Source of the DNA: Lasioglossum baleicum
Lineage: Eukaryota > Arthropoda > Insecta > Hymenoptera > Halictidae
NCBI RefSeq assembly: GCF_051020765.1
Contig: NC_134939.1
Coordinates: 17,353,203 to 17,417,202, forward strand
Length of the DNA stretch: 64,000 bases
Direction of reading: 5' to 3'
Shown piece by piece: positions 44,857-55,764 of this stretch. A program made the translations under genes and the position numbers. Within the stretch, counting starts at the first letter, position 1. Each line of letters begins with the position of its first letter. The notes under the pieces were generated by a model. The model saw nothing but the letters and a program-made list of their open reading frames with translations. It ran no database searches and had not been told where the DNA came from.

Positions 44857-44869
44857 GACCTTTGAACTT
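44857..44869 (-). promoter_or_regulatory. DR1-like nuclear-receptor motif, copy 2
   Basis: TGACCTTTGAACT, a close match to the HNF4/USP DR1 consensus. It is 132 bp from the first copy. Both copies are followed by CTCGAACAG. Confidence 0.45.
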
Positions 44870-47800
44870 TTACTCGAACAGATCTCCTGCTTTCGCTGCT
44901 CTTGCTCTCATCGATAGATCAAGGAACAGTCCTTCCGACTAGGTCGAGATTCATTTCAGATCATTTTTATCATCCTTATCTTGGTGTTTTAATTTTATCC
45001 GGTAATCGACTTCTATCGGAATAGATGGAACGATGTTGGATTAGTGTACTGGGTGGTCCACAATGACGTAATCAAGTTGCTTCTACCATTTCCTAGCCTC
45101 GTCTGTATTAAATATCATCAGTCTACTCATCACTCTTCTTCTTGGTGTTATTCTACTTAGTCATCTGATTCTACTTGTCTCATTCCACTATGAAACAATC
45201 AGTAGTAGCAAGTGATGTCACAGGGGATGCTTCGGATGTCAAGCATAATTACATTTTTAACTATGGTCGGTAAAGTGTCCAGTGTCGAAGTCCCGTAAAC
45301 GAAGCCAGTATCGTGAGAATGTTGGAAACGATCACCCGCTCGTTAATTTCATTTGCAGAACGCTCCATTTAACCTAATTATGAGAGACGCTTCTCCTATT
45401 AGGGACATTTTAAAGAGGAGCTATTTCTATCTCGCGAATCTAATACACCGTGTTTTATAAACAATCGCGTTAGCGAACGTTCAGCAATGGTCAAGTCTAA
45501 CTATAACTTTCGGAACGGTGATAAATTAATTTGTACAAATATTTCCGCCGGTTCTATCGATAGACCGAGGATAAAGGATTCCAGGTTGCTGTCCTCGTTC
45601 CGTGTGTCAATCGAATGATAGGCTAAAATAAACGTCGTTCATTTCTAAACGGTCGCGCGAATAATTCACAAGACCCATGAACGCCAGCTGAGCTTTTCGC
45701 TGTGAAATGAAATATCACCCGACGCTACAAACTTCGCGAATATCTTCTGGATTTACTAGAAAATTTCGGAAAATATTGTAGATTATTCCCTGATCGATCT
45801 CACGGAGCAACACAAAGGAAATTTGCTCGAGCCGGTCGAAAGGAAAGGGTCGTCGAACTCGACGTTCTTGACACCGGCTAGAAGAAACACGGCTCTGGCG
45901 AATGTCAAGTGGATACGTACGCAGAAGCTTCTTAGCCCGTCACGTGAGAAGCTCACGCGACGATGCGATAATGTTAAAAAGCCAGAGAGAAAGATTGATT
46001 GGCAACGTCCGTCGCCGGTGGAACGAAAATGCTTTTTCGTTTAATCTCGCCCCGCTATACTGGCCCCGACTAATAGGTTATCAAGCTCCTTGACATTTGG
46101 CAAATATTGTTCGCGTGGATATCCGATGATATCGCGCGTCCATTCTTTCCACAAGGAATATTTTTTCCACCGCGCCTCCGCGACTACACGTTTCTGAATT
46201 TCGAAAATATTAGTGGCTCGTGACGTAATCATCGATAAAGAGCGAAGATAACCAGAAAGTTTTTGTACCGTCAAAGAAACTGGAGAGATTGGAGTATCTT
46301 AACTGTTGCTGGGAAAAAATTAATAGAAACGTCGCAAGTGTGTTGTACTAAGTATTCGAGAGGCACGATAGGGATGTGTGTATAGTTCGAGTGACACTAA
46401 ACGGAGACTACAATAACGTTCAGCTTAATATTTCAGCCGGCGAGTTGATTAACAGCCTTGTACATTAAGCAGGGGAATAATTAAAAGAGACGAGAATCAT
46501 TATTTATGACGTGACACTTTCTATATATATCGCACGCTACATAAATCATTCACTCCGTATCGGAATATCGTATCGGCTACGCAATTCGGACACGATTACT
46601 GTATTAATTCCCCGTTTTGTTTGCTGTCGATCGCGACTAGGTTAGCATAGACGTCGGAATTAACGTTCGGAAAAAAGATTCACCCCGACTTGATTGCTCT
46701 CAGATAATTTAATCGATGATTTCAATCGAAATGTTACGTTACTCGATTTACACCAGGAGTTTGTGGATTTCGTAAATTGATCCATCGTCGCGTTTAAAAT
46801 CGAAACAAATGCAACACGCGTTCACGCTCCCCGAAACGACAGTGCGTTCCTGCGGCAGCGCGTTCCACATGCTAGTGGCAGCTACGAAAATAGCTCCGCG
46901 AAAAATAATGACCTGTGACCGAGCATACTATAGCCGACAATTACCACCGGCGATTTTAATGCTCTGTCATATTTCTCGGTGAAATATCATTTCTCCATTC
47001 TATTTTCCGATAAACTCTTTCATCCTGCGCGCATTCGATTCTCGGGAGGAAATATTAATAAATGTGTTCTCACTTTTCCATTAAACTCTAACAATTATCG
47101 GAGCTCGAATAAATATTTCTGCCGGTGATCTCCGTTTCGACGAAGAAATCGTTTCTACGAAAATGCTTCCAACATTTTTCGTCATTTTTTTCTCGTCGCA
47201 ACGTGTCCTTAAAAATTGTCTTTTTTCGGCCTCTTACGAAGCTTTGAGTGAAAGAGCACCGCTGCTACTATAAGAGCTTTGCATGGCTGAACTTGTTCCT
47301 CGGTTTTTATGCATAAAACAGTGAGAAAGGATCGCAGATCATTTTTCGAGGAGTCGTTGTAAAGAGTGAACTTTAGTCTTCAAATCGATCGTTGTTTCAT
47401 TCGCTAAACAATGTTTTCGATGTTTCCACAGACGTTTAAAATTGTTGCATTTTTTAGGAAAAACTAATCTTCGGTTTTCCATCTGCAGTGTCATTCAAAA
47501 ATATCTGGTCAAAAATGAATGATGGGTTGTGAGAACAGAGGCTTCCAGCTTCAGGATGAGTCTAGGTTCATCGTTGTACGATTATTTTTCACGAAGTTGT
47601 AACAATTTCAATATCTGAGATAAATAAAAATCGTATTAGATTCTGCCGGATTGTAAACTATAGCATTTCTCGAAAATTTTCAGAGCCCATAAATGCGTGA
47701 AGATTAGTTTAGCGAGAAGGAAGTACGTGCGCAATGATGCAACTTCCGCGTTCCTCTGTTTCGTTGAACGAAGAATAATAAGAAGAGATCAATGATTCGA

Positions 47801-48168
47801 TTGAATCGTCGAAGATGATACCGGGTGATTCATGGCACGAATCCGAGCAGGCTGAAGACGATTGAAAGTTATTTGCCTCGGAACAGGTCGTGAACAATGA
47901 CAAGTGAGCACGATTAGGTTCTCGGTAGCGATGTGGCAATCAATTGCACTTGATAGAACGGATCAGTGAAAAGGAAAGCCGAAGGCGTTCCTTTGGTCTG
48001 GCCGCCTATTAAAAATACTTAACCGGCCGGTCGTCGAACCCATGAGCCTCGTCGATATCATCGGCATGCAAATGCAGTCCGCATGTGACCGCATGTTTAT
48101 GTATTCTTCGATTCTTCCAACACTACGCGGCTTTATTCGCCTCTCGTATCGCCCCCGCCTTTCTCTCT
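44870..48168. other. non-coding stretch (putative intron)
   Basis: T-rich, ordinary DNA without recognisable repeat or exon. TGACGTAATC occurs twice, at about 45064 and 46221 (CRE/C-EBP-like). No gene supported. Confidence 0.5.
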
Positions 48169-48200
48169 CCCCCCCCCCCCTCTCTCTCTCTTTCATTCTC
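48169..48200. repeat. poly-C (12) followed by (CT)n
   Basis: Twelve C residues at 48169-48180 followed by CT repeats. Confidence 0.95.
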
Positions 48201-49152
48201 CCTCTCGTTCTATCTCAACGAACCCACGAACGCGTCTCATTACGAAATTACTGCTGCTGCGATTATACGAAATCGATTTAGCTGATTGTACCTTCACTTA
48301 CTCGGTGATTTTGTAATGGTGTTTTCGATGCCATTTACCATCCCGATACGGTTTAAGTGTTTAAATGATTAACACCCGTGGCGAATCTAATTTTAGGATC
48401 GGATCGCACCGATCGTTTTATAATGCATCAGATACAAAAACCTATTCGTGTAACCAATTAAGAAAGAACATCTCGACTTATCAATTTCTAATCCGTCGGA
48501 AAGTTCATTCTATCGCGGGCCCGGGAAACTGTGCACATTTTTGCATAGCCGCGCTTCTTCGTAATCTTTCGGAGTGTTGAATTATAGAGTTAAAAGTTCT
48601 ACTGCGACACTGCAATTTCTATGATGTTGTATTTGCATTTTACATCCCCTTGGTAATTGCAAGGGTACAATGGAATTTTAAATATAATTTTGGTTTCAGC
48701 GTGGCAGAAAATGGGTTACTTTTCAATGAATATCGGTTTTGTAATTTAACACAATTTAATGTCACGATGAACTGGAACTGCTTTCGTATCAGCTCGGGGA
48801 TGATTCCGAGTGGTGGGTGTGAAAACGACGTCGAGGTCCGCGGGAGACACGCGTGGGTGGTGGAGAAAAAAGGTGGGGGACACGCATTTAAAAATGTAAT
48901 CAGAATAATAGCGAGACGGGTCCGTAAATCGGGTCGAAAAAAAGAATGCTAGCCGTGGCGCGGCGTCGACGGCGGCTGCTGCGACGTTCCCCTTTATTTC
49001 CCGAGTTCGTTTCTTTTGCTGTGCACTTCCTGGCTCCTGCTTCTTTTCTGCATCCCTTTTCGCGGCTCTCAACTCTTGTTCCTCGATTTACTTCTCCTCT
49101 TCTGGGCAACGCGCGGCGGCAGTCCCGCACGTGAAAAACGTCTTTGTCTGGC
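48201..49152. other. non-coding stretch
   Basis: No supported feature. Frames at 48746-49289 on the minus strand follow GC-rich composition. Confidence 0.5.
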
Positions 49153-49169
49153 GGGGGGGGGGGGGGGGG
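49153..49169. repeat. poly-G run, 17 bases
   Basis: Seventeen consecutive G residues between GC and CTTTAATT. Such runs are rare in animal genomes. It may be G-quadruplex-forming and is prone to sequencing error. Confidence 0.9.
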
Positions 49170-49320
49170 CTTTAATTTGTTAAAAGGGAGAAAAGCAACC
49201 GCCTGGCCAGGCCGCGAAAGAATTTCGCGACGCTCTCTCTCCGCGGAAGGGAAATCTGGCGCCTTTGTGGCACTACAAAAGGCACGCAAAGTATTTTACA
49301 CACTGGCCCCGTGAAAAACC

Positions 49321-49517
49321 GCTATTAATACTATTCATGGAAACGCAAATTTTATTATCGTCGCCTCGGGCCGCTATCGTTCACGAGCTTCACAAAAATT
49401 TATAAGCTGACCCGCAAAATTCCTACTTCAAAATGTACACAAATACCTCTATCATTTTTTTCTATTTCTACTTTAAAAAGAGCAGTGACTTGTCCCAGTT
49501 CCCAGAATCATCCTGTA
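49321..49517 (+). mobile_element. MITE family D, copy 2 (right terminus present)
   Basis: It shares GGAAACGCAAATTTTATTAT, CGTTCACGAGCTTCACAAAA and the following TTTATAAGCTGA with copy 1 at 32003-32210. Unlike that copy it keeps the right end: read inverted from 49517 it is TACAGGATGATTCTGGGAAC then TGGGACAAGTCACTGCTC, the inverted counterpart of copy 1's left end. The left terminus is missing here. Confidence 0.75.
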
Positions 49518-51180
49518 TTAAAAACAGAAAATAAATTTATTTGCGGTCGGGCCCGACGGTAATCGTGATTATATTGGCGTATGTACAAAGTCGGTGCTTG
49601 CTCAGGAAGATGATTGAACGCTTCCGTAAAATGGATCGCGTATTAACAGCAATGAGATTGGATGGCGCGAAAAATCGCGTTCGAAACGCTCTCCGTCGAA
49701 TTTCCTCCGGAAACATTTCGCGGTAAATACAACTTGAATAATTGAATCGTGTTCGGCGCATCAAGCTTGCAGTCTGAAATGCAATCTGAATAATAGAAGA
49801 GACATATGGACGACGCGTCAAAAATTTAGCAGTTTTTATGTAAGAATTAGACCTAAGAAAATGTTTAAAAAATGTAATAGATGACAGTCACGTATTCTAT
49901 TTCTTTAAAATAGAAAGGTATTATTTTTCTTGATTTAAGGATGATTCTAAGCATGGTATCGCGAGTTCTCGTGAGCTCGCGGAGGGTATCGCGCAGTTTG
50001 TGTACCGTGTTAGCAGCAAAGCAGATTGCTTTCGGCCCCGGACAGCCGAAACTGTTGCCGGTAGAGCGGCATCGAATCACAGAAACCCATAGCAACGACG
50101 AAACAGAACAGAGTGTGTACGGTGATTGCACATCAATTGCTTCCGACCGTGTCTTAAATTAGTTCCCTGTATTGTAGCGCGTGATAAAGTTGATAGACAT
50201 TATCACGGCCACCGAGGTCGGATGTCATGGAGACTACATGGCTCGAAGCAAAGCAAGTGTGTACACACTGCTAGCGAACGGAGCGCGGGAACAGCTTGCT
50301 ACGTGCCACGCGCATGTATGCAGCAGTATACATGCGGTATACAGTGGTATACACACCCCATAGAGTATAGAGGCTGGTATCGGGCTACTGTACACCATAT
50401 AGTGTCCCACCGACACCGATGCACCCGCTCCCACACGCGCGCTTTGCTCCTGAATCGGACGAATCCGCGACGCGACGTTTACGCAGCGATGATGCAACGA
50501 TGCGCCCGATGCACCGATGCGCGCCGCGAATTCGTGCGAGCTACCGCCAACACGCTTCAAAATCTCCCTGCCTTACGTACCCTCGCTTATTCCCCGTGAT
50601 AGCGCCACGAAAGCCTGAAACCACGGGAGCTGATTTTATGGGAACAATGAGTGGAACGTAGCGTTTTCCGTACATGGACTTTTGCGGACCCGTTTCGGAA
50701 ACGTTTGACATCCGTGTCGGGATAAATGTTCCACAATCTCGGAATTTGGAATTGGAAGAAATCGAAAAAATATCTGGAACATGTGCGAAAAATTGAACGG
50801 AAAAAGGACAACATTCGCAAGCATGTACCAACTAGCCGAATAGAAACGTAGGGGTGAGTCGGCCATATTTTGTATCATTAGCAACGGTGTCCCCACTCAA
50901 GGGGAGTTAATACCAAATTAAGTACTCCACTAAATTCTGATCAGACTTACAACGGAACTGCCTCTCGCAGGCCAATTAGTCGATCCACTAGGTTCGTTCG
51001 CCGAGCAATATTTGTGAGAGAACTTTTGCCAGATAAATAAGAATGAATAGGCTAGATCGAAGACGCGGCAGCGTAATTAATCAAGGATTCGTTAAATCCA
51101 TCGCGATAGGTCGACTGCAGAGCCGAGGGGGTTTTTACTTGGCATCGCGGAGCTCGGGAACAGAGAAGCTATATTAGAGA

Positions 51181-51184
<4 letters not shown>
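49518..51184. other. non-coding stretch
   Basis: Three GTATAC palindromes sit at 50326, 50337 and 50346. Short overlapping frames at 50126-50600 have no recognisable character. Confidence 0.5.

Positions 51185-51232
<48 letters not shown>
51185..51232. repeat. (GA)n microsatellite, 48 bp
   Basis: Pure GA run, followed by purine-rich DNA to about 51285. Confidence 0.95.
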
Positions 51233-51235
<3 letters not shown>

Positions 51236-51696
51236 CGAGAGTGAGTGAGAAGGTGGTTGGTTCAAGGGAAAGGGAGGTGGAGAGATCGTAGGGCTTGGCC
51301 AGAGGGCGTAGCACGGGTTGCGCTAGGCTATACATTACGAGCTTTAGTGGGGTTTAGCCGTCGCTATATGTATACCGTGTCGTAGTCACCGTCCAGGATC
51401 ACCTACACTTCTACACGGCAGCAGTGTGTTGAGTACACGCAACCAAACCTACTCTCTCCCTCTCTCTGTGCACGTGTGTAAGTTTGCGTTCCGGGTGTCG
51501 TCCCGAAATTAATGTACTTGCTGTACTCCTTTGATGGCATCGCCGCGCCGGGGGTCGCGGATAATTCGAATAAAAATATCGCGACACTTCCGCGCGGAAT
51601 CGAGCGGCCCTGTCGATGTCAAGAGAGCTTGTCCCCATGGCGACGTGGCCCTGTGTGCATAGCAAATTAGCAGGCTGCCGATCTTGCAAAAATATA
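51233..51696. other. non-coding stretch with CG islet
   Basis: CGCCGCGCCGG at 51541-51551. The block 51290-51420 is CG-moderate and could be promoter-like, but there is no donor or frame. Confidence 0.45.
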
Positions 51697-51725
51697 TCAG
51701 GTCGTTCGGAAAGTAATCTATTTGT
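51697..51725 (+). mobile_element. mariner-like terminus fragment
   Basis: TCAGGTCGTTCGGAAAGTAA resembles the inverted terminus of mariner elements (family pattern CAGGT..GTCC.AAGTAAT). It abuts the complete MITE C copy. No matching opposite end was found. Confidence 0.4.
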
Positions 51726-51733
51726 TATCACTA

Positions 51734-51897
51734 GACTGCGGATCTTTATGCATTTATGGCTTCCAAAAATTATCGAGAAAAAGGCTAGAAAATAAAATTC
51801 CGCAGAATTTAGCTACCACTGAAAATGAAATTTTACATGATTCCACGTTCTTCAAATTTCCCTACAAAAATTGAAAATTGTATAAACATCCGCAGTC
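51734..51897. mobile_element. MITE family C, full copy, 164 bp, flanked by TA
   Basis: The ends GACTGCGGATCTTTATGCA and TGTATAAACATCCGCAGTC are inverted repeats of about 19 bp with few mismatches. Both are bordered by TA (51732-51733 and 51898-51899) inside CTAG words. This is the layout of a Tc1/mariner-type non-autonomous element. There is no coding capacity. A right-half fragment of the same family is at 20503-20597. Confidence 0.85.
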
Positions 51898-51899
51898 TA

Positions 51900-54068
51900 G
51901 TTATTGCTTAACCTTATTTTAAATCGCAAAGTCGTGGCATATCTGGACGACTTCGTTTCCTGCCTTGTAGTGCAAATTGGCTTTCGTTCATAACCAATTC
52001 TGTCGATTGCAAGATGCTCAATAGAAAAGTCTTCGTTTTCAGACCCAATGTAGATCTAATAATTGCTATGAAACTTTTAAACGAAATAACCTAACAAGAA
52101 TTGAGTAGGTAAATTGTTTTAATCGTACGAATATTAACTAGATTTAAAGATGTACTACCTTCCACTCCAACTCGAAACACCGTGTGATTGTTCGTTAATA
52201 TTGGCAATACGAGAGGGACGATTAACGCTCGCTGTTCGACGGAATTCCATTATCGGAGTGAAGTTCGTAGAGTGATGATTGGTGTAGCGCGTGAATGTAA
52301 AACTAGGGAGAAAAATTAGTCGTTTCTGTCTCCCGTATGACTGCGAAACATTCCCTGGATAGAGTAGACGGTTGTATGAATTCATTCTGCTTCTTTCATC
52401 CCTCTAATGCGTTCTGCGTATTACGGACAGCCTACATAATGAAGCACATGCGAGCTATAGAAAGTTCGGTCGTGCTAGTAACGTAGAAGTCCGAGTTGAC
52501 AGTACAAGCGCCAAGTCCAAACGAGTTCTGAACAAAGTTTAAAATAGCCCTACGAGAAAGTGCGAAATAACTCCAAGTCCGATTTCGTGTTCACAATTCG
52601 TCTGCGAAGTGGATCAACCCCGTTGCATTGCGAAATTTCGCTCGGTATTTTTAATCGAAAATCTCGGTGCAATAAACTACACCTCTTGCAAACACTCGGA
52701 GATACGTAAAAATATTTAAAGCTCGATACCATTTTATTAAAGGAGGCTTTTAAATAGCGGTGGACGGGTAGCCGATATTTTAAATTTGGAAATCGAACGA
52801 GAGAATTGATAAAATAATTGATGAACTCTCGAAATGAATAGATATGAGAACCCCTGCGATGGAAAGCGGAGTAACTCAAAGGGACAGAGGTAAAAACGTA
52901 GAATAATGGAATATACTTAAAAATTCGTGTTCAAAATGGACGTGTAAGTTCATTCATCCGCGTTCTTTGTTCATTTGAACCTTTAATGATACATGGTCAA
53001 TTAATATCGCATAATTATCTTCTCTTTACGCCGGTGCTGGCTGAATGGAGGCTGATCTATTTAGCCGGGGTGTTCTCTCATCGCGTAGGAATGGTCGATT
53101 TCATTTTACGCAAAAGACCTGGGTAGCTTTAATCTTTGAAATGCAATCCGGGTCGGCAGCCTTTATTAAGCTGTTTATCACAGCGAGTTCGAACACGAGC
53201 TCTATTGACTCTATTGTTGCACCAAAATTTTTCTCCTAGTAACTATACCTTATAATTAAATCAATCTTTACATTCACAGCTGAATAATCTCTTCAGTAGT
53301 GAAAATTATTGGACCGAAGATGGAAGGCTCGTTGAAATTACGTTCCATTGATAACGATTAATTTCGGTGGTGATAAAAGAGAAACCTATAATTCCTGCAA
53401 TGCTTTTGCTATACCGAGCGGTGCAGGTATTAGTTGGCACAACAATGCACTAGTCGAAGTTCAATTAAAACGAACGGAAGCATAAATATTTACATTCGGC
53501 AACACCGTACAAAAATTGAATGAACCGTCTATTGGAACCTACACATACATATAATCTGACTCAACAAAAACGTTCGTGTGGAAGATGAATGAACAATATT
53601 GATTTGTTTTAATTGATAAATTTTCGGTGGCCATTACCGTGGATGCGCGATGAATTCTTTCTGTTGGGAAATATAAAAATTCTGAATAGCATATTTTCTC
53701 GAGATCGATTCACAAATTGAGCACACTTTCACATTCATAATAAATTTTCACATTAATCGATACTAATAAAATTCTGAATTAAAATGTTACACAATATAAA
53801 AATATTCCTTCAATTTAATCAAATGTGATCGTATAAATATCTCGAAACGAGAAGTACATATGACTTGGACCAGTTTCATAATTATGGGCACATATGTAGG
53901 TGAAGAATGAATGAAAGGACGATGGGGTAGGAGGTACATAATAGTTGACTCGTGCGATCGGGTGAACCTGGTAATCCCCCGAGTCAAACAGTTTGTCCGG
54001 CGAAGGGGTTCGATGGCAGAGCCGAGGCCGAGTTCTCGCGGCGAATAATAAATGAATAATTAACGTGG
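51900..54068. other. non-coding stretch
   Basis: AT-rich around 53200-53860. No supported feature. Confidence 0.5.
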
Positions 54069-54085
54069 CCGGCGCGGCGCGCCGG
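54069..54085. other. CG-rich islet
   Basis: CCGGCGCGGCGCGCCGG, a 17-bp near-palindrome, is among the clearest of the recurrent CG islets and lies within a CpG-rich block at 53990-54260. Confidence 0.8.
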
Positions 54086-54481
54086 TGAAATATCGCGGCA
54101 ACCGGGCCGGGTCGAAAGTGGCGGGGACCACGGGTATCGTGATTCACGCAGAGTAATGTACCGCTGATTAAATTATCAAAAGCGGCGAGGTTATTGGGGT
54201 GAAGGATGGATAAGTCTAGGCCGCGGCGGCTGGCGTGTTGCGCGGATTTCGCTTTGCCGATCGAGGGGGACGGTCTTAGGTCAATTAAAAATTTATGAGG
54301 GGATCCCGGGCCTCCGCAGTCGGTGTTCATTATGCGCTGATATTAATATTTCAAGATTTATCTCGGCCAAGCATCGTGGCTGTCGCCCTGGACATTCTTT
54401 CTCCTCCGTTGGATCGCTACTTGTTTCTACTCTTGCCCACGCCCACGTGTTTTCGAACAAATTAATTCATTAGAGTCATCA
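54086..54481. other. CpG-rich non-coding block
   Basis: CG-rich, without exon signals. It could be an enhancer or part of a CpG-dense conserved element, but this is not shown by the sequence. Confidence 0.4.
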
Positions 54482-54510
54482 TTAACCCCTTGCCGTATTT
54501 TAACGGGACA
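54482..54510 (+). mobile_element. TTAACCCCTT-type terminus
   Basis: TTAACCCCTTGCCGTATTT resembles the other TTAA-CCCTT ends in the window. No partner end is seen. Confidence 0.3.
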
Positions 54511-55744
54511 GACTCGCGATGAAGATTTTAACAAAGTCTAGTAATAAATGTAGCCATGCAAAAAATATAATCTTTCTTTTCTCTTCTACGACATTCTTGA
54601 AATGTCGTATAAACATTGGACTGCAGATTATAAGCATTTGCGACAAACGTGAGCGGTTTAATCAGGAAACGGTGAAAATGTTTGAAGAATTTAATTGTGC
54701 TCGTGATCCCTAACATCGAAACAATTTAAAATAGCTCGAAGCAACCCTGAAGCCGTCCGATGACCCATTACCCAGAAAAATCACGAGTTCCTAGACCACT
54801 CCGGTGAAACCGAAAATATCCAGAGACCGTTCCTCTCTAGCGCGCTAATCGACTGTCCGGCGGACTGTTTTCTTTAATTTTCGGCCGTGTTGTTTTCATT
54901 CGTCGGATTGATTTCATAGAAGAAGAGCTCGCCGGAAGTGGCGAGAGCGTGGGAGAGAGGACCACGGGGCCAAGAGGCTTGTTTTCCTACCCGGGAAACA
55001 CGACGGAGATTTATTAACCGTGTCTCTGGGCGCGAGCAGAACGCTGGGTCCTAGTACCCGGAGAATAAACAATAAATTCAGGTTTAAGAAAACAGTAGGG
55101 TGAATGGGAAGGGTGGTGGCGGGGATGCCGAAGAAAGAGAGGGAGAGAGAGAGAACTAGGCGGTAAGTGTGGGTCGGCGAGTGTAATTGGAGTCGGCGCT
55201 GCCGCCTCCGCCAGTGCCGGCAACCTTAATCCTAACGTGCTTAAGGTGATTTGTGATGCCAGAACGAAGGCTTTAAAGACTCACTCGTTATCTGACCGTT
55301 ACCGTGAACGCACTGAATCACGAAGGATCGCCCCGAAGGGCGAAACCGCCACGTCGAAAGTCGGAAATTTTCTTCTTCCTCCTTCAAGACACAGACTCCC
55401 CCTCTTCTTCGACCACCCTGCGGCACTGTTCAATGACGGGGGCTGCGCAGGCTGAAGGGCTGGTGTTAAAAACCGAGGAAAACTGATTTGTGCACTTACA
55501 GTTTCCAAATATACGTATAGAACTCACTCTGGAACCACGCAAAACTCTAATCTCGTCTAATCAACGAGACTGTGAATTGATTAAAAAAGTAAGCACAACA
55601 TTTTCCACTGTGCGATTCCGACAGTTTTCTGTGCGACTGAAAAATTCGGAGACCTGGCAGCGGTACGTAAGGGTTGGAAGCCGAAAAATGTCGACAAAAG
55701 CGAAGTGAAAAATCCGATCATTGGAAAAATTCGAAACGGAGCGG
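54511..55744. other. non-coding stretch
   Basis: Purine-rich GA segment at 55131-55155. No exon supported. Confidence 0.5.
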
Positions 55745-55764
55745 AGGCAGGCAGGCAGGCAGGC
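55745..55764. repeat. (AGGC)5 microsatellite
   Basis: Five tandem tetranucleotides. Confidence 0.9.
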
